Assembly (NCBI GenBank): GCA_964533215.1
Contig: CAZHLJ010000004.1
Coordinates: forward strand, 62,001 to 126,000
Length of the DNA: 64,000 nucleotides
Direction: 5' to 3'
Source of the DNA: Bact-08 sp964533215
GTDB lineage: Bacteria > Bacteroidota > Bacteroidia > Bacteroidales > UBA932
Each line of letters begins with the position of its first letter. Position 1 is the stretch's first letter. This document shows positions 16,919-26,923 of this stretch, in pieces. Made by a program: the position numbers and the translations under genes. The notes below the pieces were generated by a model. It was given only the letters and a program-made list of their open reading frames with translations, was not told the origin of the DNA and did not search any database.

Positions 16919-18304
16919 CAGCCCGTACATCTCATCGTCGAAACCGGTTATATATGATCTTGAATTGCAGAGTACTATGCAGTTTGTGCCATCTCCACCC
17001 ATTACCCACATTGTTGCAGTTCCTGCAAGATTTCCTGAGTGATAGTAAGAGTTTGGATAGTATGAATGGTTCAGCCTCCAACCCAATGCATATCTATTAT
17101 AATTGGAGGAAGGCGTGAGCATGATGGTCCTTGTCTGCTCGCTTATCATATCCTTTACTTTTGGACGTCCGTCTATGTGAAAGAGGAATTTCATCATCTC
17201 TTCGGTTGAAGCAATGACTCCGCCCGCAGCCTTGATAACCTGCATATCATTCCCATATCCGTTTGTACCACTTTGAGAGTAGTAGACCACCTCATTCTGC
17301 CTTCTATTGGCTTTATCACCTCCCACATGCACATCAGTCACACCTGCAAGAGCCATGGTCTCCCTAAGGTAAGTTTCATAGTCTTTTCCCGTAACCTTCT
17401 CAATCACCTTGCCCAAAATACCAAAGCCCATATTAAAATATGAGAAGGTCACTCCTGGCGTGGTCTGGGCAGATCCAAGCACATAGTTTATTCGCTGGTC
17501 CAAGGTCTGTCCGTAAAAAGAGGTAGTGAACATCGGGTCCGGATCGGCTGGCCAACCGCTGTTGTGCTGCAAAAGATTCTTTACTGTTACGGTAGAAGCC
17601 AAGGCCGTGACATTGGAAAAATCACTCTCAAGAATCCCTCCCTTTCCGAATACGTTCCGGTCAAGAGAGAGCTTGCCCTCCTCCATGAGCCTCATTATAC
17701 ATATAGTTGTAAACTGCTTGGAAACACTTGCCAGTCTGAACAAATAGTTTGGCTTTGTTCTCTCTCCGGTCTCCTGAACAGCAAAACCAAGTCCGGATTT
17801 GTAGACAGTCTCTTCATCCTTGCTTATTGCATAGGAAATCCCCGGTATTGAATATTTGCTCATAAAGGCGTACACCAGTTGGTCCATATTTACATTGCCC
17901 TCTTGAACCAAGAATTTGTAGGTGTTGGTCTTGCCAGATTCTGATATGACAGCAACATCTGTAGTATTTGTATAATCCGCACTAGTGGAGCCGCTTGTAA
18001 GCGACACTCCTCCAATTTTGATTATAGCCTTTGGAGATATCGAAAACCGAGCCTTAAGTGAAGAGATATCTGCCCCTTTAGTGACAGTTATGTAATATAG
18101 ATTCCCACTCTTTACAGGATAGCAATCCTGAGCAAGCAATGGATTGTCACTTCTATTGAAGCTGAAGCTTATCAACTGGTTGAGGTCCGACTTTGGAATC
18201 TCAACCGGTTGATTATCTTTGGAACACGAAGCGATAAATATCGCTATAATGGCCGCAATGGCCAGAAGTCTTCCAGAATTATGACTCCATCTCACTCTCG
18301 ACAT
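16874..18304 (-). CDS. secreted class C beta-lactamase-like serine hydrolase with DUF5018-type domain
   Basis: A 476-residue lipoprotein. The start is taken at 18304 (MSRVRWSHNSGR); a longer frame to 18337 overlaps pepP further. The lipobox is IFIASCSKD. Residues about 30-140 form an Ig-like DUF5018-type domain (ISFSFNRSDNPLL, later TYKFLVQEG). The catalytic domain then has the serine motif ASVSK, the YFN motif (FSYFNMGFG) and HSG (YYHSGNLAG), which together match the SxxK/YxN/HxG set of class C beta-lactamase and esterase/D-aminopeptidase relatives. Substrate is unknown; most such periplasmic proteins are not antibiotic-resistance enzymes. It overlaps pepP by 26 bases and the Nudix gene by 45 bases. 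Confidence 0.88.
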   Translation of the reverse strand: MSRVRWSHNSGRLLAIAAIIAIFIASCSKDNQPVEIPKSDLNQLISFSFNRSDNPLLAQDCYPVKSGNLYYITVTKGADISSLKARFSISPKAIIKIGGVSLTSGSTSADYTNTTDVAVISESGKTNTYKFLVQEGNVNMDQLVYAFMSKYSIPGISYAISKDEETVYKSGLGFAVQETGERTKPNYLFRLASVSKQFTTICIMRLMEEGKLSLDRNVFGKGGILESDFSNVTALASTVTVKNLLQHNSGWPADPDPMFTTSFYGQTLDQRINYVLGSAQTTPGVTFSYFNMGFGILGKVIEKVTGKDYETYLRETMALAGVTDVHVGGDKANRRQNEVVYYSQSGTNGYGNDMQVIKAAGGVIASTEEMMKFLFHIDGRPKVKDMISEQTRTIMLTPSSNYNRYALGWRLNHSYYPNSYYHSGNLAGTATMWVMGGDGTNCIVLCNSRSYITGFDDEMYGLLKDLLNMSGQMEKL

Positions 18305-19670
18305 CCTCAACAGTAATTGGGAGCCGTTTTGAACCAAGCATCCTGCATGATTTTTCTGTTACCAAAACATCATCTTCAAGTCTTATCCCGCCAAAGTTAT
18401 AGTAATCAGAAAGCTTGTCGAAATTGATAAAGTCTTTGTTTATACCTTCATTTTTCCATTTCTCGATCAAAGCCGGTATAAAGTAACAGCCTGGTTCATT
18501 TGTAATTACATGACCTGGTCTGAGCATCTTACCCATTCTCAGAGATCCAAGGCCAAACTGACCGGATCTTTTATACTCATCATTATACCCTACATAATTC
18601 TCTCCAAAATCCTCCATATCGTGGACATCAAGTCCTAACTGGTGACCCAGGCCATGAGGCATGAAGAGCGCAGGAGCTCCTGCAGCAACAGCTTCGTCAA
18701 CATCTCCCTTCATAAGTCCGATGTTCTTAAAGCCCTGTGCCATGATCCTATATGCAGCACGGTGAACGGAAGAGTATGTGATCCCTGGTTTTATCATACT
18801 CAATGCAAGATTGTTGGCTGCTGACACTATTGAATAAATATCCTTTTGCCTTTCTGTGAATTTTCCTCCGACAGGCAATGTCCTGGTAAAGTCAGAAGCA
18901 TAATGCGAATTATTCTCTGCGCCGGCATCTATAACCAAAAGGCGGCCTTTGGTCAATATCTGGTGGTGAGTATGGTTATGCAGTGTCTCTCCGTTCTGAG
19001 AGAGGATTATTGGAAATGAAGGCATTGTCCCATTTGATATGGAGATACCCTCCATAATGCCTACCAGCTCCTGCTCAACGATTCCAGGCTTAGCCATCTT
19101 CATTGCAGTGTAATGCATTGCGTAGCCAATATTCGCAGCCAGATCCATCTGTTCAATCTCGCACACCTCTTTAATCTCTCTCAAGGCAACTACTCCTTTG
19201 ATCATCTCAACCGAAGCATTCTCCTTGAGTTTGTCAAATTCAATTCCAAGCATCCTGTTCAACTGAATCTTGTTGGAATCCCTGTATGGAGGAAGATAAT
19301 GAACCTTTCTTCCGGTTTTCGCGGCTTTCTCTACATATTTTTCAAGTTCGTCAAAAGGGAGTGTCTTGAATACGCCTACGCTTTCAGCTTTATCCCTGAT
19401 TGCAGGCTGTGGCCCCATCCAGATAATGTCGTCAAGACTTACATCATTGCCGAATATGATCTCCTCTCCACTCTCAGCATCAATAATGGCAGCCAGATCC
19501 GGTTCATCCAATCCGAAAAAATAGAGGAAGGATGAATCCTGCCTATATCTGTATGTGTTGGATGGGTAGTTGAAACCCACCTCTGAATTACCCAGGAATA
19601 ATATAATTCCCGATTTTACACTCTTTAGAAGAGCCTTTCTGCGATTGACATAAACCTCTTTATTGAACAT
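18279..19670 (-). CDS. pepP: Xaa-Pro aminopeptidase (M24B)
   Basis: A 463-residue metallopeptidase that removes N-terminal residues preceding proline. An aminopeptidase P N-terminal domain (about 1-170) includes YRQDSSFLYFFGLDEPD. The pita-bread catalytic domain keeps all five metal ligands: Asp in VIDAGAE, Asp in HYASDFTRT, His in PHGLGHQLGLDVHD, Glu in TNEPGCYFIP and Glu in GGIRLEDDVLV. There is no signal peptide, so it is cytoplasmic and likely recycles proline-rich peptides. The serine-hydrolase gene follows with overlap. A TAACTTTG box lies 34 bases before the ATG. Confidence 0.95.
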   Translation of the reverse strand: MFNKEVYVNRRKALLKSVKSGIILFLGNSEVGFNYPSNTYRYRQDSSFLYFFGLDEPDLAAIIDAESGEEIIFGNDVSLDDIIWMGPQPAIRDKAESVGVFKTLPFDELEKYVEKAAKTGRKVHYLPPYRDSNKIQLNRMLGIEFDKLKENASVEMIKGVVALREIKEVCEIEQMDLAANIGYAMHYTAMKMAKPGIVEQELVGIMEGISISNGTMPSFPIILSQNGETLHNHTHHQILTKGRLLVIDAGAENNSHYASDFTRTLPVGGKFTERQKDIYSIVSAANNLALSMIKPGITYSSVHRAAYRIMAQGFKNIGLMKGDVDEAVAAGAPALFMPHGLGHQLGLDVHDMEDFGENYVGYNDEYKRSGQFGLGSLRMGKMLRPGHVITNEPGCYFIPALIEKWKNEGINKDFINFDKLSDYYNFGGIRLEDDVLVTEKSCRMLGSKRLPITVEDVESEMES

Positions 19671-19704
19671 GATATCTATTTTAAATAATTATTTTCCTTT
19701 TCAA

Positions 19705-19712
19705 CAAAGTTA
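19705..19712 (-). promoter_or_regulatory. promoter -7 box for pepP
   Basis: TAACTTTG on the minus strand matches TAnnTTTG and lies 34 bases before the pepP ATG. No -33 partner is obvious. Confidence 0.45.
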
Positions 19713-20230
19713 AAAAAAAAGGGGCACATCCATATAACCAGAAAATTAAAGATACTATACAGATATATTCCTTTTTCTGCAAATGTCTTTGCTTTAACTT
19801 TTTCTTGAGAAGTCGCTCTCCTGTATACCAAAGGAACTAGATAAATAGCGCCACAGCTACGAAGGTTATATCCCACACATATTTAATTAATTATAGATTC
19901 TAGACACTTAAAATATATTTCTACCGAAAACTAATTAACATAATTTCACTTAGGATAATAAGGTTTTATTAACACGAAAAAGTCAATTATTATTAAAAAA
20001 ACATAATCCCTACACAGCTAATCAGTTAAAATAAATTTGTATTCGAAAAAAATATTCTTAATTTTATATCTGTCTATTTTACAATAAATTATAAATTGCA
20101 AGGAAAATAAGCCAGATGTTGGTTTTCGCAATGTTAGGCTCAATTTGAATTATAGTACAAAAAATAAAACTATACACTTCCAAGAACAATTTTACAATTA
20201 ACGTAAACCAAGAACTTAAACAAACAACTA
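19713..20230 (+). other. AT-rich non-coding stretch before the C10 protease
   Basis: About 520 bases with no credible gene; the only open frames are short and lack similarity to anything I know. It is visibly richer in A and T than its neighbours. A TAAATTTG box at 20032-20039 fits the -7 consensus and would give a leader of about 190 bases for the protease gene. No tRNA or clear hairpin was found. Confidence 0.5.
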
Positions 20231-21556
20231 ATGGAAAAATTTTTTTATCTAATTATCGTAACCTGTATAATTTTTACTGGCTGCGGAAAATCTTTGGAAA
20301 CAGCAGAATCTGCAAAAAAGGAAAACCGCCGAATTGATTCTACTTTTGTTATTCCACAAAAAGCGGCTCTTGATAGAGCTTTTTCACTTCTTAACGCTCT
20401 AGACGGTATTAAAACAAAGGCAAGCCCAAGAACTTTATCAAAAGTAGATATTGTCTACCCAGACAATATAGCTACAAAGTCCAATGAAAATGTAGCACCT
20501 AGTTTATACGTCTTTAACTTCCGAGACAATGCTGGTTTCACTATCATATCCGCAGACAAACGTGATAGTGGCGCTGTATATATAGCCTCAATCAAAGGGA
20601 AACTCGACATAACCAAAATTCAAGGAACACCATATGAGTATATTATGTCTATGATAAAAAAATATCAAGAAGTAAAAATCCATACCTACAAAAATAATAT
20701 TCAGCCCAATATTACTAAATCACTTGACGATGGCTACACTGGCGTTACAACATTCAATGTTATAGAATCAATAGGACCCTTGCTTCAGACAAAATGGGGA
20801 CAGGGTCCTCCATTCAATACCTATCTTAATAATACTATCTATGCAGGATATAGTATGTGTTGTTATAGTGTTGCTCTTGCTCAAATTGCTGCATACTACA
20901 ATTATCCAAGTGCCTATAATGGAACCGTTTTCAATTGGAATTACCTTAATACTACCCCTACGGAATCTGAAGCAAATTTATACCCTACAAAGGGTCTGGA
21001 AGTCTCAAAATTTATTTACACTTTGGGAATACCTGCAGGTGTTTATTATGACTCAGCAAGTGAAGCAGGAATTGTAAATGACAACAATTATGTTTTAGGA
21101 ATACAATCCCTTGGTTTTAGTTGCAATTCACTCCAACCTTACACATATAGTCTAACAAATTCTTCTCTCAATAATCGGTGCCCGGTACTGATTCGAGGGA
21201 AAGAGACTGGAGCAAGATATGGACATGCATGGGTAATTGATGGTTATCAATATATAATCGAAGAGTATAGAACTTATGATGAAAATGGTAATCCTGTAGA
21301 AGATACGGTAATTGATATGAACAATTACGATTTTCACCGGAAATATTTGCATTGTAATTTTGGATGGGCTGGTAGCAGAGATGGCAACTATCAATATTAC
21401 TATGACATGATCTGTTATAATGAAGCTCCTGACCCGTATATTTATGCAAATATTTTTAACACAGCAGGAGCTTCAAGTTACGATCAACCATTGTATGACA
21501 ACAACATCTATAATTTTGACTCTGGTTTAAAGATCATATGTAACATTATGCCATAG
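20231..21556 (+). CDS. C10 family (streptopain-like) cysteine protease lipoprotein
   Basis: A 441-residue protein with a lipobox at IFTGCGK (C18), so probably a surface or periplasmic lipoprotein. Residues about 40-170 look like the Spi/C10 inhibitory prodomain (SLYVFNFRDNAGFTIISADKR). The protease domain has YSMCCYSVALAQIAAYYNYP; aligning to GCVATAMAQ of streptopain makes C211 the nucleophile, and H332 in GHAWVIDGYQ the catalytic histidine. Family members include SpeB, interpain A and Bacteroides fragilis Bfp proteases. It is alone on its strand, closed by a strong terminator, and faces a SusC/SusD operon. Inference: it could supply peptides to that importer. Codon use is more AT-rich than in adjacent genes. 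Confidence 0.92.
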   Translation: MEKFFYLIIVTCIIFTGCGKSLETAESAKKENRRIDSTFVIPQKAALDRAFSLLNALDGIKTKASPRTLSKVDIVYPDNIATKSNENVAPSLYVFNFRDNAGFTIISADKRDSGAVYIASIKGKLDITKIQGTPYEYIMSMIKKYQEVKIHTYKNNIQPNITKSLDDGYTGVTTFNVIESIGPLLQTKWGQGPPFNTYLNNTIYAGYSMCCYSVALAQIAAYYNYPSAYNGTVFNWNYLNTTPTESEANLYPTKGLEVSKFIYTLGIPAGVYYDSASEAGIVNDNNYVLGIQSLGFSCNSLQPYTYSLTNSSLNNRCPVLIRGKETGARYGHAWVIDGYQYIIEEYRTYDENGNPVEDTVIDMNNYDFHRKYLHCNFGWAGSRDGNYQYYYDMICYNEAPDPYIYANIFNTAGASSYDQPLYDNNIYNFDSGLKIICNIMP

Positions 21557-21690
21557 GTATATATAATGTTGCAAAATAAAAAGGATGGAAAAACTCGCGT
21601 TGACCATATATAGATTTTTATCAAGAAAATATTGGCATAGCCTACAATAATAGGTGTTAAAAGGTGACACCAAAACAAAGCGAAATGGAC

Positions 21691-21724
21691 GGGTCTGTCT
21701 AACAAGTTTAGATAGACCTTTTTT
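21691..21724 (+). terminator. rho-independent terminator of the C10 protease gene
   Basis: An 11-bp stem GGTCTGTCTAA / TTAGATAGACC around a 5-base loop is followed by a run of seven T. The 135 bases between the protease stop codon and this hairpin hold no recognisable gene. Confidence 0.85.
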
Positions 21725-21794
21725 AGTAAAAAAATCTGAAATAAGATACCGGTTGCAGTATAATTGGATTCTAGAGACAAACTGACTGGGAATT

Positions 21795-21838
21795 AACAAA
21801 AAAGGAGCTGAATAACTTTTGCATCGTTAGACAGCTCC
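21795..21838 (-). terminator. terminator downstream of susD1
   Basis: GGAGCTG and CAGCTCC form a 7-bp stem around a 21-base loop. On the minus strand the stem is followed by TTTTTTGTTAAT. It lies 40 bases beyond the stop codon of the first SusD-like gene and faces the terminator of the protease gene. The 320-base gap between the two genes holds only these two hairpins. Confidence 0.6.
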
Positions 21839-21877
21839 ATATTATTTGAAATAATCAATTATTTTTCAATAAGAAGA

Positions 21878-23695
21878 TTAGTCCTTTGTGTCCCACCATA
21901 CAGGAACCGACCATATTTCAGGTTTTCCGGCCATGCTGTTTGACGCTTTCAAGTTATCAATGTTATAATTGATTTCGTGACTGCACTGATTAAAACGACG
22001 GAACCAGTAATTCACATCAGTTTTGCTAGTACCAGGGAAATATTGCATTGAGGTACTTGAGAAAGCGTATGGCCTGTCAAAATCTGGGTATACAACACCA
22101 AAGTTGCCCGGTGTACTGTAGTCAAATCTTCTCATATCGTTCCAGTTCTGGACAGTAAATGACATAGCAATATATTTCTGCTGCATGATTTTTGCCATAG
22201 TCAACTCACTTGTTGTCTGGGCAATAGCCGCACTTTTCAAGAAAGCTGTAATAGCAGCATCATTCATAGGATTCCTGTCAGGGTTCAGCTTATCACCGGC
22301 CCAAGTCCTGAGTTTAGCCTGCATTAGATCTATATGAGCTTTTACTCCATCCTGATAAGCCTTCAAAGCTTCAACCTTATTACCCTGTCTGAAGTATACC
22401 TCAGCTTTGATAAAGCACATTTCATGATATGTAAGTACATCAGTTGGTGCATCGGGCCTTGAATAGAATGTTCCTGTTGTCATAACAGTACCATCTGCCC
22501 ATGTACGGGTACTAACCTCGTTGTATCCTGCTCCTGAAATCATAGCGCAAAGTGACCTTATCTGAAGATAAGCAGTATCACCTTGCCTTGAGGTAACTGA
22601 AGTATACCATTTTTTAGTAGTAACATTATAATTTGGAGCTGCCGGCCCACCGGAAGTCTTGATATTTGAGTAGATAAGATCCACACCTTTTGTCCTCAGG
22701 AAGAAAACAGAATCTTTTAACTGACCAGGGTTTGACTTGTCTGGAATCATTAGATGATGTTGAGCCGAAGGAACTAGCTTGCTTGTTCTTGGGTCTTCAA
22801 CACGTGAACCACCTGTAAAGGAATTTTCCAACAAATCCTGATACCATTTTGCAATTCGTCCCCAAGTACCCCATGCTGCAACGTCAAATACAAATGATGT
22901 CTTCAAAGGGTCGCCGATCAATGGATCACCAACCATATCTGAAGCGCTATCTATGTGATTGATAATAGTACCATCTGTATTGCTTTGAGGACCTTTGGAA
23001 ACGGCTTCCAAAATCTTTGCAGGATCATACATAGAGGATTTCTTTGACATATTGTTGTAACAACGGGCCTTAAGACCATAACATAGTTTAATCCACTTCT
23101 GAACATTTCCGCCATTCCAGTTATCTCCGTCAGCAAGAGAAGTAGCAGTTGCAGGTTGAGTCTTTTGGAAATAGGTTATTGCTGAGTCCAACTCTGCAAG
23201 GCATCCTTCATAAATTGTCTTGCCATCGTCATATTTTGGATTTAAAGACAACCCGACAGCCTCCTTATATGGAATCTCTCCATATATATCTGCCATCAAA
23301 ATAAATCCCATTGCATTGACTGTATGGGCTGCTCCAATATAATGCCATGCAGACTCTGCCTTTGCTTTTGTTATAAGGTCCTGAACATTTGATGCTCCAT
23401 CAACAAACCATTGCTGGTAAGGTGTTGTCGGGCCAGCTCCTGTTCCGGGAGCCCATGTTTCATAAGCAGCATATGAACTCGCTGTAGCCAGATGCCCGGT
23501 AATTGTTGCCGCAGTGACTGCCGCATTTGCATAGGCATATCCATAAGCATGCTGGATCCATGGAAGTCTTGCGGCGCAGGATGCTACAACGTTGGTAGGA
23601 TTAGATGGGTCCACATTAACATCCAACCAATCATTACAAGAGCTCAGACTTAATGCCAATACTGACATAAAAAATAAGCGTGATATTTTTTTCAT
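21878..23695 (-). CDS. SusD/RagB-like outer-membrane lipoprotein, pair 1
   Basis: A 605-residue lipoprotein, start taken at MKKISRLFF (an in-frame Met lies four codons earlier). Lipobox LSLSSCND. The mature start CNDWLDVNVDPSNPT and the sequence WIQHAYGYAYANAA place it in the SusD-like_2 branch rather than with classical SusD. TPR-like helices follow, and MQQKYIAMSFTVQNWNDMRRFDYS near the C-terminus is typical of the family. SusD proteins form the lid of the SusC channel and capture the ligand. This branch is often found with peptide or glycan importers; no enzyme next door fixes the ligand. The susC partner is 30 bases upstream. Confidence 0.92.
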   Translation of the reverse strand: MKKISRLFFMSVLALSLSSCNDWLDVNVDPSNPTNVVASCAARLPWIQHAYGYAYANAAVTAATITGHLATASSYAAYETWAPGTGAGPTTPYQQWFVDGASNVQDLITKAKAESAWHYIGAAHTVNAMGFILMADIYGEIPYKEAVGLSLNPKYDDGKTIYEGCLAELDSAITYFQKTQPATATSLADGDNWNGGNVQKWIKLCYGLKARCYNNMSKKSSMYDPAKILEAVSKGPQSNTDGTIINHIDSASDMVGDPLIGDPLKTSFVFDVAAWGTWGRIAKWYQDLLENSFTGGSRVEDPRTSKLVPSAQHHLMIPDKSNPGQLKDSVFFLRTKGVDLIYSNIKTSGGPAAPNYNVTTKKWYTSVTSRQGDTAYLQIRSLCAMISGAGYNEVSTRTWADGTVMTTGTFYSRPDAPTDVLTYHEMCFIKAEVYFRQGNKVEALKAYQDGVKAHIDLMQAKLRTWAGDKLNPDRNPMNDAAITAFLKSAAIAQTTSELTMAKIMQQKYIAMSFTVQNWNDMRRFDYSTPGNFGVVYPDFDRPYAFSSTSMQYFPGTSKTDVNYWFRRFNQCSHEINYNIDNLKASNSMAGKPEIWSVPVWWDTKD

Positions 23696-23725
23696 AATAA
23701 AATTCATTTAAAATTTGACAGGATA

Positions 23726-26700
23726 TTAGAATGTTAAGTTAATTCCAACAGAGAATCCAGCTGTAGCCGGCACTCCACAATAGTCCATGCCGACAGAACT
23801 AGAACCGGTAACACCAGAACCGGCAGCACTTGTCTCAGGGTCCATACCTTTGTAGTTTGTCCACAACCATAGGTTTGTTCCGGTAAGTGTTGCAGAGGCC
23901 CCCTTAATGATATTCTGTCTCTTGATTAAATTCTCAGGCAGACTGTATGACAACGAGATCGAACGCAAACGCAACCAGTTTGTTTTTGTCATAAAGTTAG
24001 CCGATTCATTAGCATAAGCACTTGTCCAATAACTTCTTATCAAATACTCTCCTGACTGTTGGATGATTTTTGATCCTGATTTTATATCATACATCTTGCC
24101 AGCTTCGTAGGTAACGGTTTTAGGCACATATATTATTGTCTTACCATCAGCCTCTTTTGTTCCGCTATCTGCAACACCTGTAATAGTCAGACTCTCACGA
24201 TCCATAGACCTCTTGCTCATGCCCTGGGTGGTCATCCAATAGTCAGTACCATTGTAAATATCGCCACCTACTCTAAAGTCAAGCAGAAAAGATAGGTTCC
24301 AGTTCTTATACTGCATGCTGTTATTGAAGCCACCTGTAAATTTAGGTTCCCTGTTACCAATTTGCAATATTGCACCATTACTGCCGGCTGATGTTGGCAA
24401 GCCAGTGTTGGCATCTACTATAATATTACCATTCTTGTCTCTATACCATTCCGAACCTGAAATACCCATGAAAAGACCATTATTGAAAGATGCTGCCTTT
24501 GCATTACCAATCTGAACATCTGTAACATAAAGCACATTTTGACCAGTGAGCAATCCACTTACCCTACCTTTATTACCGGCTAGGTTCAACATCATATCCC
24601 AAGTGAAGTCTTTAGTAACGATTGGTTTACCTGTGATTGACAGCTCCATACCTTTATTAGTGATTTTACCGACATTGGTTGAAAGAAGTATATACCCGGT
24701 AGTCTGACTTAGACGAGGAGTTGTAATCTGGTCTTTACTCTGATTATTATAGAAGGTGTAGTCAATACCCAGCCTTCCTTTAAGAAAACGCATTTCAACA
24801 CCAAATTCGTAAGACTCTGAAATCTCAGGACGTAATGCCGGATTACCACGGGTCCATGAATTACCGGTTCCTACTCCTGCAAGAAATTCTCTTGGAGCCC
24901 ATAGGGTTGTTGCTGTAACATAAGGATCTGTATCCTTACCAACTCTTGCCCACGATGCACGTACTTTTCCAAATGATAAGATGTCGTTTTTAGGCATCAA
25001 TTCTGTGAACACGAAGCTGCCACTTACCGATGGATAGAAATAAGATCTGTTTTCCACTGGAAGAGTTGAGGTCCAGTCGTTACGGCTGGTTACTGTCAAG
25101 TATGCAATATTTTTGTATGCTGCCCTGAACTCACCATAAACACCCATAAGCCTTCTTTGTGAGTCAAGAGATTGGAAAAATTTATCTCCTGCAGCAATAT
25201 TCTCATAGCTATAAAAACCTGCTGTGGCAAAATTGTAGCCGTTTCTTCTCTCTGTTCTGGTTTTGGTATCTTCTATCGACTGTCCTGCCAACAGGTTAAA
25301 GTCGAAATCCCCGAATGTTTTGTGGAAATTCAGCATAAGGTTGGAAGAGAGGTATTCGTACATATAGTCACTATCAGACAACTTGCCGTTCTGGAATGTC
25401 TCTTTTACAGCTCCACCAGGTGCAATGAAAGTATAATTGTTTGTTGTGTAGTTGTCATAACCCAATCTATAGTCGATATTGAACCAATCCGTTACTTTAT
25501 AGCTTGCATTCAAAGCTCCAGTAAAACGGTTTGTCTTATCGTTCAGTTTGTTCTTATTAAGGATCCAGTATGGATTTTCAACGTCATCTGCAAGAACCTG
25601 CTTGTCTCCGAACATACGGTACTTGGTTCCATCCTCATTCAGATATTTAGTCATATCCTCACTCCTGGCCCATCTGTAAACAGAGTTCATTGTACCCGTA
25701 CCGCCTGAACCATAAAGTCCACCGCTGGTCAAAGTTTTGTCTGTATTTGCAATAGAGTAGGAAACATTTGCACCTACTGTCAATTTACCATATTTCTGAT
25801 CACCATTGAAACGGAAAGTAGTCTTGTCATAGCCTGTTGTAGGAACAATACCTACCTGATCATAACGTGATGCAGAAAGATAGAAACTACCCGTTTTACT
25901 TCCTCCTGAAACGCTTATGCTATTATCATAAATCTGACCGTTTCTGAAAAAGTCCTCAATATTATTGTACATCTTATCTGTAGATGTCAACTTCTTGCCC
26001 CATGACTGAGTTGAATAATCATTATAAACACCAGTCTGCTCATAATAGCCTCTTCCATAAAGGTTCTGCTGCTCAGGGAGTCTGTTAACCCAATTAGAAG
26101 AGAATTTGGTACTGAAGTCAACTCTTACATTACCTTCCTGACCTTTTTTTGTAGTAATGATGACAACTCCGGCAGCAGCTTTTGAACCATAAAGTGCGGC
26201 AGCAGCAGGGCCCTTAAGGATGGACATGCTTTCTACATCTTCCGGATTTATATCCATAATACGGTTACTGTTTGTCGTTGAGGTCCTTATTGCGCCATCA
26301 AAGCCCGAGTTTCCTCCAATAGGGGTAGAGTTATCGTATATAATACCATCTACAACGAACAGTGGCTGATTGTCTCTTTCCAGGGAAGTACCTCCACGGA
26401 TAAGAATACTTGCTCCAGTACCTGCAGCACCACTACTTTGGGTAACGTTTACACCGGCGATTTTACCGCTTAGTGAATTGATAACGTTACTAGTCTTGTT
26501 TTTAAGGATTTCTTCACCCTTGATATCCTGAACTGAGTAACCCAAGGCCTTTTTCTCCTTCTTGATACCCATCGCAGTCACAACAAGCTCTTCCAGAAAG
26601 ACTGACGAGTCGTTCATTGTAACATTGATGACGGATCTTTTGTTGACAGAAACTTTTTGGCTCTCCATTCCGATAGCAGAAAAGAGAAGAACACCATTAG

Positions 26701-26923
26701 CAGGAGCATCAATGGAATATGCACCATCAATGTCAGTTGCAACACCGGTTCTTGTTCCTTCTATCATTACAGATACACCAATGGCTGGCTGTCCGGACTT
26801 GTCAGTGACTTTCCCGGTAACCCTAATGTTCTGTGCACCAATAGTTCCTGTGAAAAGAACCATGGCGAATACCGAAAGCATAAATCGCTTACACCATCCG
26901 GTTAATTTTTGTGAAACATACAT
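23726..26923 (-). CDS. SusC/RagA-family TonB-linked outer-membrane protein, pair 1
   Basis: A 1065-residue importer. A signal peptide ends at TIGAQ. A carboxypeptidase-regulatory-like domain follows (about 33-115, VTGKVTDKSGQPAIGVSVMIEGT), then the TonB-box-like region ELVVTAMGIKKEKKALGYS. The plug domain includes LIRGGTSLERDNQPLFVVDGI and AALYGSKAAAGVVIITTKKG, and a large barrel ends in VGINLTF. It forms the channel for the SusD partner 30 bases downstream. No sigma/anti-sigma pair or hybrid two-component regulator adjoins it, so regulation is not evident. Among the three SusC proteins here it is the most divergent. Confidence 0.95.
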   Translation of the reverse strand: MYVSQKLTGWCKRFMLSVFAMVLFTGTIGAQNIRVTGKVTDKSGQPAIGVSVMIEGTRTGVATDIDGAYSIDAPANGVLLFSAIGMESQKVSVNKRSVINVTMNDSSVFLEELVVTAMGIKKEKKALGYSVQDIKGEEILKNKTSNVINSLSGKIAGVNVTQSSGAAGTGASILIRGGTSLERDNQPLFVVDGIIYDNSTPIGGNSGFDGAIRTSTTNSNRIMDINPEDVESMSILKGPAAAALYGSKAAAGVVIITTKKGQEGNVRVDFSTKFSSNWVNRLPEQQNLYGRGYYEQTGVYNDYSTQSWGKKLTSTDKMYNNIEDFFRNGQIYDNSISVSGGSKTGSFYLSASRYDQVGIVPTTGYDKTTFRFNGDQKYGKLTVGANVSYSIANTDKTLTSGGLYGSGGTGTMNSVYRWARSEDMTKYLNEDGTKYRMFGDKQVLADDVENPYWILNKNKLNDKTNRFTGALNASYKVTDWFNIDYRLGYDNYTTNNYTFIAPGGAVKETFQNGKLSDSDYMYEYLSSNLMLNFHKTFGDFDFNLLAGQSIEDTKTRTERRNGYNFATAGFYSYENIAAGDKFFQSLDSQRRLMGVYGEFRAAYKNIAYLTVTSRNDWTSTLPVENRSYFYPSVSGSFVFTELMPKNDILSFGKVRASWARVGKDTDPYVTATTLWAPREFLAGVGTGNSWTRGNPALRPEISESYEFGVEMRFLKGRLGIDYTFYNNQSKDQITTPRLSQTTGYILLSTNVGKITNKGMELSITGKPIVTKDFTWDMMLNLAGNKGRVSGLLTGQNVLYVTDVQIGNAKAASFNNGLFMGISGSEWYRDKNGNIIVDANTGLPTSAGSNGAILQIGNREPKFTGGFNNSMQYKNWNLSFLLDFRVGGDIYNGTDYWMTTQGMSKRSMDRESLTITGVADSGTKEADGKTIIYVPKTVTYEAGKMYDIKSGSKIIQQSGEYLIRSYWTSAYANESANFMTKTNWLRLRSISLSYSLPENLIKRQNIIKGASATLTGTNLWLWTNYKGMDPETSAAGSGVTGSSSVGMDYCGVPATAGFSVGINLTF

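Noticed and set aside
16874..18304. Antibiotic-resistance beta-lactamase
   Set aside because: The SxxK/YxN/HxG set is shared by many esterases and peptidases; the fused N-terminal domain and lipid anchor argue against a resistance enzyme.
19676..19876. 66-codon minus-strand frame upstream of pepP
   Set aside because: Low-complexity AT-rich DNA that contains the pepP -7 box; no family likeness.
25172..25708. 178-codon open frame antisense to susC1
   Set aside because: It lies wholly within a recognised SusC gene; sequence is the low-information complement of barrel codons.
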